Assembly (NCBI GenBank): GCA_009908385.1
Contig: JAAAPE010000039.1
Location: 1-43,733, forward strand
Length of the DNA: 43,733 nt
Source of the DNA: Gammaproteobacteria bacterium
GTDB taxonomy: Bacteria > Pseudomonadota > Gammaproteobacteria > Xanthomonadales > Wenzhouxiangellaceae
Direction: 5' to 3'
A program made the position numbers and the translations under genes. Below are positions 26,131-34,026 of this stretch, one piece after another. The notes below the pieces were generated by a model. The model saw nothing but the letters and a program-made list of their open reading frames with translations, was not told the origin of the DNA and searched no databases. How positions within the stretch are numbered: the stretch's first letter is position 1; every line of letters starts with the position of its first letter.

Positions 26131-26462
26131 TCACGAGCACCAGACTGACAGGTTCGAAGTACCAAATTACAAGCACCAAACTACAAGACTCGAAGCACCA
26201 AATCCGAAACAAATTCGAAGCACGAATGTTCGAATGATCGAAACGGATGGACGCACGGGCGGGGTCCACTCAGCTCGGCCGATCGAACATCGGTGGCTTC
26301 CGGAAGCGCCGAGCGCAGGCAAAGGCGAAGAATGGGCGTCGAGGATGCGACCTCGACCGGCATCCCCTGAACCGCGTCTTTGTCATTCGGTCATTGGAAT
26401 TTCGAATTTGTTTCGGATTTGGTGCTTCGGATTTGGTGCTTCAAACCGGGTGCTTGATTCGG
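26131..26462. repeat. Noncoding element with 29-bp perfect inverted repeat
   Basis: The gap 26118-26516 holds no credible gene. Bases 26191-26219 and 26401-26429 are perfect reverse complements (29 of 29) separated by 181 bases. Outside these, copies of AAGCACCAAA on the left (26171-26180 and nearby) and GGATTTGGTGCTTC on the right (26415-26428, and overlapping 26428-26441) extend an imperfect palindrome to about 26131-26462. The arms are AT-rich against a GC-rich background. The interior (26220-26400) is GC-rich with no ORF of note. It resembles a miniature inverted-repeat element or a long RNA hairpin between convergent genes; no target-site duplication was identified. Confidence 0.85.
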
Positions 26463-26516
26463 AAAGCCGAAACCCCCGGGGCGGCAGCCTCGAGCGAGGC
26501 TTCAGATGGCCTGCGC

Positions 26517-28841
26517 CTAAGTCAGCTTCCTGAACAACCGATCGTAGCGCCCGGCGATTTCCTGCCAGCTCAGGCTGCGCGCCAGCTCATGCCCGGCCTC
26601 GCCCAGGGCCTGGCGGCGCTGGTCGTCCTCGAGCAATTCGGCGACCGCCTGCGCGAAGGCGTCCCAATCGTCGCGGATCAGCAGCTGCCGTCCGTCCTCG
26701 ACCGGCAGGCCCTCGCAACCCTTCGTGGTGCTGACGACCGGCAGGCCGGCGGCGAAATAGTCGAGAATCTTCATGCGCGTGCCGCCGCCGGAAACGAGCG
26801 GCACGACGGCCAGGTCGCAGGCCTTGAGGGGCGCCGCCAGGTCCGGCAGGCTGCCGGGCAGGCGAACGTCGGGGTGATCGACCGCGACCGGTGCTTCGCT
26901 GCCGATGGCCAACAGCTGTACGGCGTGCCCCATGCCGTGCAGCCGCGGCAGCAGCTCCTCGAGCAGCACCATCAGGGCCTGCCGGTTGGGGGGATAGGAA
27001 AAGGTGCCGTGGTAGGCGAGTACCGGTCGTCGCGAATCCAGGCCGAAGTCCCCGGCGAGGTCGGCGCCGACCGCGGCCTCGAAGGCGGTCAGGTCGACCC
27101 CGTGGGGAATGGTCACCGACCTGTACGGCTCGAGACCGTCGGCGATCAGCTGGCTTCGGTCGCGATCGGACACGCACACGACCGCATCCATGTTGTTGCC
27201 GAGCCCGATTTCGCCGCGCTTGAGTGTCTCGTAGGCCCGGTCGGCCAGCCCGTCGATCTGCTCGGCGAGTCGCAGGTATTCGACGTTGTGCTCGGCCAGT
27301 ACCGCGCGCCCGGCGTTCAACAGTCGGCAGATCCGCGCGGCCTGCGCGAAAGCCGGAAACTCGGCCAGCGCGACCGACGCGCCGATGCGGCGACCGACCC
27401 AGGCCGCGCGCAGTCCGTAGCCGGGGTCGTAGAGCGGCCAATAGAGGAAGGCGTTGCTCTCCGGTAGCCCCCGCAGCTTGTGCATCAGCTGGCTGACGAA
27501 TTCCGGCAGGGCAAGCAGCCTGAGCCAGGCCGGCAGGGAGCGTGCCACGAAGCGTCCGTCCTCGACGGCCCAGTAGCGGCCGCGATCAGCGGTCACGACG
27601 GCGACCGGTCGTCCGCCAGCGGCCAGGCCGCGCGCCGTCTCGACGATCTTGACCGCGGCGCCGTGGTCTGTCGGAAAGAGGTCAGAGCGACTGACGATGA
27701 CCACACCCTCGCCCTCGACCTCCCGCCGGATGGGCTTTAGCAGTGAGCGCGCGAGCATGCCGGTGAGGCTCGGTCCGCGCTCCACCGCGGGACGGGAACC
27801 CGGCACGGGTGCGGTGCCGCGACGCACGCTGCGCTTGCGGGGTGACTCCAGCCAGTGCAGCAGGGGTCGCAGGCAGGGTTCGGCGTCGAATTCGAGGGCC
27901 AGCCGCCTTGCGCCGGCGGCCTTGCGGCGCCAACGCCCCGGGTCTTCGAGGGCCTCGATGACCGCCGCGCGCGCCCGGGCCGGCGATTCGACGGCCCAGC
28001 CGGCGTCGAGTTCCCGAACCGGCTCGGCGATCGGCAGGCAATCGTTGACCAGCAACGGAAGCCCGGCTTCGAGAAAGGACGCGATTCGGAAGGGCTGGGC
28101 CAGCTGGCGTTCGAAGTTGGCGTCCGCCAGCTCGACGCCCACGTGCGCGCGCTGGCCCAGGAAACGCTGCCAGTCCTGCCAGCTGGCCAGGCCGTGTTCG
28201 GTGGCTTCCGCCTGCGCCGGCCTTGAGCCGAAATGATGCAGCTCGATCCCGTCCCGACGATCGGCGGGCAGGAGCGCTTCGAGCCAGCCCTCCGTGACAC
28301 GCCAGGGCCACTGGCGACCGCCCGTGGCGAGAATCAGGGGCAGGGCATGATCGTCGCGCGCCCGCTCGGGAGGCTCGACCGGCATGGGCACTTCGACGAT
28401 GGGAACCGACCGCCGCAGGTCGTCACCGGCGGCCAGCAGCCAGGCGCCCAGGAGGCTGCGCTGCCGGTCGTTGCCGACGAGCATCAGGTCGGTACGGTCG
28501 AGCGCCGCGATGTAGCGCTGGATGTAGCGCCCCGTCGCGAGCGGGTCGACGAAGTGCGCTTCGAGCGGGCGCGGCGCGATGCAGTCGGCGATGACCGGCA
28601 CAGGGCAGTCGACCGGCAGGCTTTCGGCCAGCTGCCAGTAGCCGAGCATGAGGCAGTCGGGGCGTTCCTCGCCGATGCACTCGGCCATGCGATCGGCGTT
28701 CCAGTCCTCGTGCCAGCGATGCACGACGCTGATGCCGGCGGCGGACAGGCCGCGCTGCAGCCGGTCGGCCCGCAGCTGGTTGCCGCTGGCCGGGCTGTCG
28801 GGCGAGAAGGGCGCTTCCTCGGTGAGGTGAAGGATTCGCAT
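26517..28841 (-). CDS. Glycosyltransferase with two GT4-type modules
   Basis: A 774-residue cytosolic protein with no signal peptide. The C-terminal half is a clear GT4 enzyme: VVIVSRSDLFPTDHGAAVKI (acceptor side), RPVLAYHGTFSYPPNRQALM, and the donor-binding segment VPLVSGGGTRMKILDYFAAG followed by LPVVSTTKGCEGLPVEDG. The N-terminal half (1-340) looks like a second, more degenerate GT-B unit (MRILHLTEEAPFSPDSPASG, PFRIASFLEAGLPLLVNDCL). It probably transfers sugars to a surface glycan; donor and acceptor cannot be read from sequence. The gene stands alone between the 26131-26462 element and the ptsI end, and recalls the modular enzyme at 16117-20479. Confidence 0.85.
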   Translation of the reverse strand: MRILHLTEEAPFSPDSPASGNQLRADRLQRGLSAAGISVVHRWHEDWNADRMAECIGEERPDCLMLGYWQLAESLPVDCPVPVIADCIAPRPLEAHFVDPLATGRYIQRYIAALDRTDLMLVGNDRQRSLLGAWLLAAGDDLRRSVPIVEVPMPVEPPERARDDHALPLILATGGRQWPWRVTEGWLEALLPADRRDGIELHHFGSRPAQAEATEHGLASWQDWQRFLGQRAHVGVELADANFERQLAQPFRIASFLEAGLPLLVNDCLPIAEPVRELDAGWAVESPARARAAVIEALEDPGRWRRKAAGARRLALEFDAEPCLRPLLHWLESPRKRSVRRGTAPVPGSRPAVERGPSLTGMLARSLLKPIRREVEGEGVVIVSRSDLFPTDHGAAVKIVETARGLAAGGRPVAVVTADRGRYWAVEDGRFVARSLPAWLRLLALPEFVSQLMHKLRGLPESNAFLYWPLYDPGYGLRAAWVGRRIGASVALAEFPAFAQAARICRLLNAGRAVLAEHNVEYLRLAEQIDGLADRAYETLKRGEIGLGNNMDAVVCVSDRDRSQLIADGLEPYRSVTIPHGVDLTAFEAAVGADLAGDFGLDSRRPVLAYHGTFSYPPNRQALMVLLEELLPRLHGMGHAVQLLAIGSEAPVAVDHPDVRLPGSLPDLAAPLKACDLAVVPLVSGGGTRMKILDYFAAGLPVVSTTKGCEGLPVEDGRQLLIRDDWDAFAQAVAELLEDDQRRQALGEAGHELARSLSWQEIAGRYDRLFRKLT

Positions 28842-28976
28842 CCGTGGCAGTCGTCCGTCGGTCTGGATGGGTCGGTCAGCAGAGCGGGAGCGGTCGCCCG
28901 CCCGAATCCTCCCGCAAGTTCCCGGGATCGATCGAAGCGCAGGCGAGGCCGGGCCTCGTCTGATGATAAGGGGGCA

Positions 28977-30719
28977 CTAGCGCGCACCTCCTTCGTCGCG
29001 CAGCTGCTCGAGAAGATCGGTCCCCGACCGGCCGCCTCGCGACTGGAATTGCGTGACGATCCGGCGGCAGCGGTCGGCGCTGGCCTCGACCAGGCTCTTC
29101 TTGACCGCCGCGACCTGTGTCGGCGGCATGCTGAACCGGCTCACTCCAAGGCCCAGCAGCATCCTCGCCGTGCGTTCGTCACCGGCCAGCTCGCCGCAGA
29201 CGACGACCTCCAGGTTGCGTTCGCGGCCCGCCTCGACGCAGCGCGCCAGCAGTTCGACGAGACCGGGATGGGCGGGGTCGTAGAGATAGCTCACCAGCTC
29301 GTCCTGGCGGTCGATGGCCAGCACGTACTGAATGAGGTCGTTGGTGCCGATCGACAGGAAGTCGAGCTCGGTGGCCATGTTGTGGACGTCGAGCGCGGCC
29401 GCCGGCGTCTCGATCATGCCCCCGACGGGCAGTTCCGGGTCGATGTTGAGGCCCTCCGAGCGCAGTGATTCGCGGCACTCGGCGATGAGTTGCCGGGCCT
29501 GCACGATCTCTTCGACCGTGGTGAGCATCGGCAGGAGGATGCGCACGGGGCCTTCCGTGGAGGCGCGCAGGATGGCGCGCAGCTGATCCCGGAACAGGTC
29601 GGTGACCGACAGCGAGAGCCGGAGGCCGCGCAGCCCGAGCGCCGGATTCGGTCCGCGTGTCAGTGCCAGTTCGTCCGGCAGCTTGTCGCCGCCGGCATCG
29701 AGCGTCCGGATCGTGACCGGCCGACCGCCCATGGCGCGCAGCGCGTTGCTGTAGGCGCGGTACTGCGTTTCCTCGTCGGGCAGCCGGCCGTCGAGGAAAA
29801 GATACTCCGTGCGCATCAGGCCGATGCCCGACACGCCGGCTTGCATGCAACGCTCGAACTCGATCGGCAGCTCGGCGTTGCCGAACAGGCTGAAGCTCTT
29901 GTCGTCGGCGGTGCGGGAGGGTAGCGACAGGAATCGCTGCATTTCGCTGCGGTGCCGGCGACTGCTGGCCTGCTTTTCGCTGTAATGTCGGCGCAGGTTG
30001 TCGTCGGGATTGACCAGGACCGCCCCGTAATGACCGTCGAGGACCACCGACTCGCCTTCCGTCAGCAGTTCGAGCGCGTGATGAACGCCCACGACCATCG
30101 GGATTTCGAGGCTGCGCGCCAGGATGGCGGTGTGCGACCAGGGGCCGCCGTGCTCGGTGACCAGGCCGGCCACGCGCCGCTGGCTGAGGACTGTGAGATC
30201 GGCCGGCGTGAGCTCACCGGCGACCAGGATCGTGTCGTCGAGGCGATGCGGGACCTGGGTACTGAACAGGGCCGAGGGTTGCTCGGCCAACTCGCGCTGG
30301 ATGAGGTTGACGACCTGCTCGAGATCCTCGCGCCTGAGCGCGAGATATTCGTCGTCGAGTCGCCGGAATTCCTCCTGCAGCGACTCGCCCTGCTGGGCGA
30401 GCGCCCATTCAGCGTTGATGCGATGTTCTCGCACGCGATCGCAGGCGGATTCCATCAGGAGCGGGTCCTGCATGATCAGGCGGTGAGCCTCGAGCAGTTC
30501 CCGCGCGGTCTCCCCCCCGGACTGCCCCACCCGCTCGAGCACGCCGGAGAGAAACTCGTCACCACGCTTGACGGCGCGTCGAATCCGCTCGACCTCGGCG
30601 TCGACCGCGCCGGCTTCCAGGTGGTACTCCGGCAGGGCCAGCTCGCCCGGCGTGAGTCGATGCACCTTGCCCAGCGCGATGCCGGTGGTCACGCCGATGC
30701 CGGTCAGCGTCAGGCTCAT
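28977..30719 (-). CDS. ptsI: Phosphoenolpyruvate-protein phosphotransferase (PTS enzyme I)
   Basis: A 580-residue enzyme I that takes phosphate from PEP to HPr in the cytosol. The phosphohistidine is His196 (GGPWSHTAIL). The PEP-binding barrel shows GIGLMRTEYLFLDGR, LDAGGDKLPDEL, GLRGLRLSL, GGMIETPAAALDV, LSIGTNDLIQY and VVCGELAGDERTA. It lacks an N-terminal GAF domain, so it is the standard EI type rather than PtsP. The open frame extends to 31055, but the ATG at 30719 overlaps the ptsH stop by 4 bases (ATGA) and gives family length. Last gene of the cluster. Confidence 0.95.
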   Translation of the reverse strand: MSLTLTGIGVTTGIALGKVHRLTPGELALPEYHLEAGAVDAEVERIRRAVKRGDEFLSGVLERVGQSGGETARELLEAHRLIMQDPLLMESACDRVREHRINAEWALAQQGESLQEEFRRLDDEYLALRREDLEQVVNLIQRELAEQPSALFSTQVPHRLDDTILVAGELTPADLTVLSQRRVAGLVTEHGGPWSHTAILARSLEIPMVVGVHHALELLTEGESVVLDGHYGAVLVNPDDNLRRHYSEKQASSRRHRSEMQRFLSLPSRTADDKSFSLFGNAELPIEFERCMQAGVSGIGLMRTEYLFLDGRLPDEETQYRAYSNALRAMGGRPVTIRTLDAGGDKLPDELALTRGPNPALGLRGLRLSLSVTDLFRDQLRAILRASTEGPVRILLPMLTTVEEIVQARQLIAECRESLRSEGLNIDPELPVGGMIETPAAALDVHNMATELDFLSIGTNDLIQYVLAIDRQDELVSYLYDPAHPGLVELLARCVEAGRERNLEVVVCGELAGDERTARMLLGLGVSRFSMPPTQVAAVKKSLVEASADRCRRIVTQFQSRGGRSGTDLLEQLRDEGGAR

Positions 30720-30985
30720 TCGCCTTCTCCGAATCGGTCGGCCACCAGCGCCGTGATGGTGTCGGCGGCTGCTTCCTCGTCCGGGCCGTCGACTTCCAGT
30801 ACCAGGCGCGTGCCGCAGGGTGCCGCCAGCAGCAGCACGCCCATGATCGACTTGGCGTTGACGCGCTTGTCGCCGTGCGCCAGCCAGACTCGGCTTTCGA
30901 AACGCGATGCCGTCTGCACCAGCTTGCTCGCCGCGCGCGCGTGCAGCCCGAGCCGGTTGACCAGTTCGATATCCACGGTCTTCAT
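30716..30985 (-). CDS. ptsH: Phosphocarrier protein HPr
   Basis: The 89-residue HPr has the EI-phosphorylated His15 in RLGLHARAAS and the regulatory serine Ser46 in AKSIMGVL. A target serine agrees with an HPr kinase gene (32213-33154) in the same operon, so HPr can be switched by Ser phosphorylation as well as carry phosphate. It overlaps the EIIA-like gene by 4 bases upstream and ptsI by 4 downstream. Confidence 0.96.
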   Translation of the reverse strand: MKTVDIELVNRLGLHARAASKLVQTASRFESRVWLAHGDKRVNAKSIMGVLLLAAPCGTRLVLEVDGPDEEAAADTITALVADRFGEGE

Positions 30986-31359
30986 GTCCGCGAGATGCCC
31001 TGCGTGCCGCCGACGGCGGCCAGCTCGGCCAGTTCGCCCGGCGGCCTGCCGGCATGGTTGACGACCTTCAGCAGCATCGGAAGATTCAGGCCGGAAACCA
31101 CCGGCACGGACTGCTCGGAGGCGGCGCGGGCGGCCAGGTTGTGCGGCGTCGCGCCGGGCAGGTCGGTCAGCACCAGGGCGCCGCCTGGGTCTGCGCCGGC
31201 CGCCAGCGCCGTTCGCAGTGCCACCAGCGTTTCCTCCACGTCCGCCTTGTAGCTGACGGCGACGGTGACCACCGCCACGGGCTGGCCGAGAATGTTCTCG
31301 GCCTGATGGCGTATGGCCTCGCCGAGACCGTCGTGCGTGACCAGGATGATGCCGGTCAT
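30982..31359 (-). CDS. PTS EIIA component, mannose family (EIIA-Man-like)
   Basis: A 125-residue single-domain EIIA of the mannose/sorbose superfamily. His9 (ILVTHDGLGEA) is the expected phosphorylation site, and LVLTDLPGATPHNLAA is the typical dimer/active-site segment. No EIIB or EIIC gene is present, so the protein probably serves regulation rather than sugar uptake, as in the partial PTS of related proteobacteria. It overlaps rapZ and ptsH by 4 bases each. Confidence 0.9.
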   Translation of the reverse strand: MTGIILVTHDGLGEAIRHQAENILGQPVAVVTVAVSYKADVEETLVALRTALAAGADPGGALVLTDLPGATPHNLAARAASEQSVPVVSGLNLPMLLKVVNHAGRPPGELAELAAVGGTQGISRT

Positions 31360-32216
31360 TGCTCGAGTTCCCGGTGGCTGACGAGCACCCGCACCCCTTC
31401 CTCGCGGAGGACGCCGGCGATCCGGTCGACGATGTAGACCGAGCGATGCTGCCCGCCGGTGCAGCCGACGGCGACCGTCACCAGGCTGCGCTGGTCCTCG
31501 GCGAGGGCGGGCAGCCAGCGGCGCAGGAATGTCGTGACGTCGCCGCAGAACTCGCCCACGATGGCGTGCGATTCGAGGTAGCGCCGAACCGGCGCCTCGA
31601 GCCCGGTGTGCGCCCGCAGGCCCGGTTGCCAGTGCGGGTTGGGCAGGCAGCGCGCGTCGAAGACCATGTCGACGTCGCGCGGCACGCCGCGCTTGAAGGC
31701 GAAGGACTCCAGCACCAGGGACTGGACCGATTCGTTCTCGGTCACGCCGATGGCGCGCCAGACCTGTCGGCGCAGCTGGTGGATATTGCTCTCGGAGGTG
31801 TCGATCACCCAGTCGGCCCGCTCGCGGATCGGCGCGAGCAGCTCGCGTTCGGCCGCGATCGCCGCCTCGACGCCGCCCAGGTCGCTCAACGGATGACGAC
31901 GCCGCGTTTCACTGAAGCGACGGACCAGCACCTTCTCGTCGGTATCCAGGAACAGAAGGCGGAAGGCGCGCGATCCGGGCAGCGAATCGAGCAGTTCGGG
32001 CATGCGCTCGAGTCCCTCCGGGCCGGAGCGCGCGTCGATGCCGATGGCGACCCGGGGATAGCGCTCCGGCTGGCTGCGCACCTCCCGCGCAAGCTCGGGA
32101 AGGAGCCCGCCGGGCAGGTTGTCGACGCAATAGTAGCCGAGGTCCTCGAGCGCGTGCAGGGCCACGGTCTTGCCGCTGCCCGACAGGCCCGAGATGATCA
32201 CCAGGGGCGAACTCAT
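31356..32216 (-). CDS. rapZ: RNase adapter protein RapZ (nucleotide-binding)
   Basis: A 286-residue RapZ/YvcJ-family protein. The P-loop GLSGSGKT is at residues 10-17, followed by the family segments ALEDLGYYCVDNLPGGLL and FLDTDEKVLVRRFSETRRRHP. The C-terminal domain contains FKRGVPRDVDMVFDARCLPNP and VAVGCTGGQHRSVY. In E. coli RapZ senses glucosamine-6-phosphate and directs RNase E to GlmZ RNA; a GlmZ-like RNA is not visible here. The open frame reaches 32543, but the ATG at 32216 overlaps the hprK stop by 4 bases and matches family length. Confidence 0.95.
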   Translation of the reverse strand: MSSPLVIISGLSGSGKTVALHALEDLGYYCVDNLPGGLLPELAREVRSQPERYPRVAIGIDARSGPEGLERMPELLDSLPGSRAFRLLFLDTDEKVLVRRFSETRRRHPLSDLGGVEAAIAAERELLAPIRERADWVIDTSESNIHQLRRQVWRAIGVTENESVQSLVLESFAFKRGVPRDVDMVFDARCLPNPHWQPGLRAHTGLEAPVRRYLESHAIVGEFCGDVTTFLRRWLPALAEDQRSLVTVAVGCTGGQHRSVYIVDRIAGVLREEGVRVLVSHRELEQ

Positions 32217-33154
32217 TGCTTGTCCGCCAGCAGGCGTCCGTGGCGTTCGACGAATTCGGCCGCCGCGTCGAATCCCTTCATCCGCAGCATGAAGTCGCGC
32301 ACGGCCGCCTCGGCGATCACGGCCATGTTGCGGCCGGCGAGCACCGGCAGGTTGATCTGCGGGATCTTGAGATCGAGCACCTGGCGCTGACTGTCGTTGC
32401 CCTGGAGCCGGTCGATCTCGTGCTGGTCTTCGCCGGGCAGGTGCAGATGGATGATCAGGCGCAGGTACTTGCTGGCCTTGATCGCCGCATCGCCGAACAT
32501 TCTCCGGATATTGAGGATGCCCAGGCCGCGCACCTCGAGGCATTCCTTGAGGACCGGCGGGCAGGAGCCCTCGACGATGTCGGGCGTGAGCTGCGTGAAT
32601 TCCGGCGCGTCGTCGGCGATCAGGCGGTGGCCGCGCGTGAGCAGCTCCAGCGCCAGTTCGCTCTTGCCGGTGCCCGACTCACCCGTGATCAGCACGCCGA
32701 TGGTGAAGATCTCCATGAACACGCCGTGCAGGGTCTCGCGCTGGGCGAGTCGGCGCGAGACCTGGTATTCGAGGAAGTTGACCAGTTCCCAGTCGTTCTG
32801 GCTCGAGGTCAGCAGCGGCGTCTCGGTTTCCTCGGCCAGCTTGCGCAGATCATCGGCGATCTCGAGGCCGTTGGCGACGATGATCGCCGCGGGCCGGTCG
32901 TCCATGATCCGGGCCACGGTCTCCCAGCGCGTTCGCGCATCGAGACCTTCGAGCCAGTCGAATTCCTCGCGCCCGATGATCTGGATGCGGGTGGGATGGA
33001 TGAGATTGAGGTAGCCGACCAGCGAGGGGCGGGAGTGGAAGCCGACCGGCTCGATCGCGCGCTTCGCCGCCTCGGCCTTGCCCGTGACCCAGTGGAGGTC
33101 GAGGCGGTCGGAAAACTGCTCATGGAGTTCGGCCGGTGTGACGCGCTGGGTCAT
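32213..33154 (-). CDS. hprK: HPr kinase/phosphorylase
   Basis: The 313-residue bifunctional enzyme phosphorylates and dephosphorylates the regulatory serine of HPr. The P-loop GESGTGKS is at 158-165, the conserved His143 lies in LHGVFMEIF, RLIADDAPEF carries the metal-binding acids, and EVRGLGILNIRRMFG is the HprK signature. The N-terminal domain (1-130) is complete. The target serine, Ser46 of HPr, is encoded three genes downstream. It overlaps ptsN and rapZ by 4 bases each. Confidence 0.96.
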   Translation of the reverse strand: MTQRVTPAELHEQFSDRLDLHWVTGKAEAAKRAIEPVGFHSRPSLVGYLNLIHPTRIQIIGREEFDWLEGLDARTRWETVARIMDDRPAAIIVANGLEIADDLRKLAEETETPLLTSSQNDWELVNFLEYQVSRRLAQRETLHGVFMEIFTIGVLITGESGTGKSELALELLTRGHRLIADDAPEFTQLTPDIVEGSCPPVLKECLEVRGLGILNIRRMFGDAAIKASKYLRLIIHLHLPGEDQHEIDRLQGNDSQRQVLDLKIPQINLPVLAGRNMAVIAEAAVRDFMLRMKGFDAAAEFVERHGRLLADKQ

Positions 33155-33627
33155 TGCGCCTTGGCATCAGCGTCGGCGGGATTGTCCGAGAGCAGGCGCA
33201 GCACTTCGTCGGCATCGTCGGTTCCGCGCAGGGCCTCACGCTGGCTGTCCCGGCCCAGGCGTTCCGCCATTTCGGCGAGAAGCCGCAGGTGGGTGTCGGT
33301 ACAGCGTTCGGGCACGGCCAGGGCAAAGAACAGGTCGACCTTTTCGTGGTCGGGCGCGTCGAAGTCGATGGGATGCTTGAGGCGGATCATCGCGCCGGCG
33401 ACGTTCTCCTGACCCCCGACCCGGCCGTGCGGAATGGCCACGCCGTGTCCGAGACCGGTCGAGCCCAGCCGTTCGCGCTGGCAGAGGCTGTCGAAGATTT
33501 CGCGCGAGCCGGCGCTGCCGGGTGCCGCGGCGAGCAGCTCGGCTGCCTTTTCGAGCAGGGATTTCTTGCTCGAAACCGAAATCCCGACCGTGATGCGGTC
33601 GGGAGAAAGAACGTCGACGAGCTGCAT
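33151..33627 (-). CDS. ptsN: Nitrogen-type PTS EIIA (EIIA-Ntr)
   Basis: A 158-residue EIIA of the fructose/Ntr family with phosphoacceptor His67 in GHGVAIPHGRV. Other marks are LGSTGLGHG and KVDLFFALAVPE. It is a regulatory phosphoprotein, affecting potassium transport and nitrogen/carbon balance in relatives. Its place beside rpoN and hpf is the classic proteobacterial rpoN-hpf-ptsN arrangement; here the phosphate may come from the EI/HPr encoded downstream, since no EI-Ntr is seen. It starts 26 bases after hpf. Confidence 0.95.
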   Translation of the reverse strand: MQLVDVLSPDRITVGISVSSKKSLLEKAAELLAAAPGSAGSREIFDSLCQRERLGSTGLGHGVAIPHGRVGGQENVAGAMIRLKHPIDFDAPDHEKVDLFFALAVPERCTDTHLRLLAEMAERLGRDSQREALRGTDDADEVLRLLSDNPADADAKAQ

Positions 33628-33653
33628 GCCTGCGGTCCCCTTGCCGAACGGCT

Positions 33654-33974
33654 TCAGCCGGCCTCGGCCGGGCGCGATGCGCGATGGTCGGTGACCTTGT
33701 CCTTGTGACGTCGCACCTGGCGATCGAGCTTGTCGATCAGGCCGTCGATGGCGGCATACATGTCTTCGGCTTCGGCCGTGGCGTGAATCGGGTTGGTACG
33801 CCCCCCGACGCTGATGGTGCCTTCGACCTTGTGCACCAGTTTCTCGAGGTGGAGCACGAAATGGGCGGAAATCAGGTGACCGAAATGACGCTCCAGTCGT
33901 TCGGTCTTCTCGGCCACATAGGCACGCAGGGCCGGGGTGATTTCGACGTTCTGTCCGGAAACTTCAAGTTGCAT
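33654..33974 (-). CDS. hpf: Ribosome hibernation promoting factor (short Hpf)
   Basis: A 106-residue short-form Hpf that binds the 30S subunit and helps 100S dimers form in stationary phase. It opens MQLEVSGQNVEITPALRAYV and shows the basic helix KLDRQVRRHKDKVTDH. The ATG at 33974 is preceded by AAGGAG at good spacing; the open frame to 33998 is not the start. It lies between rpoN and ptsN, as in many proteobacteria. Confidence 0.95.
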   Translation of the reverse strand: MQLEVSGQNVEITPALRAYVAEKTERLERHFGHLISAHFVLHLEKLVHKVEGTISVGGRTNPIHATAEAEDMYAAIDGLIDKLDRQVRRHKDKVTDHRASRPAEAG

Positions 33975-34026
33975 CGGGTTGCTCCTTGGTGTGCACATCC
34001 ATGTTAATACAGTCCGCCCGGATTGT

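Noticed and set aside
28842-28976. Terminator after ptsI in the gap to the glycosyltransferase
   Set aside because: A small GAGGC/GCCTC stem exists, but no T run follows it on the minus strand.
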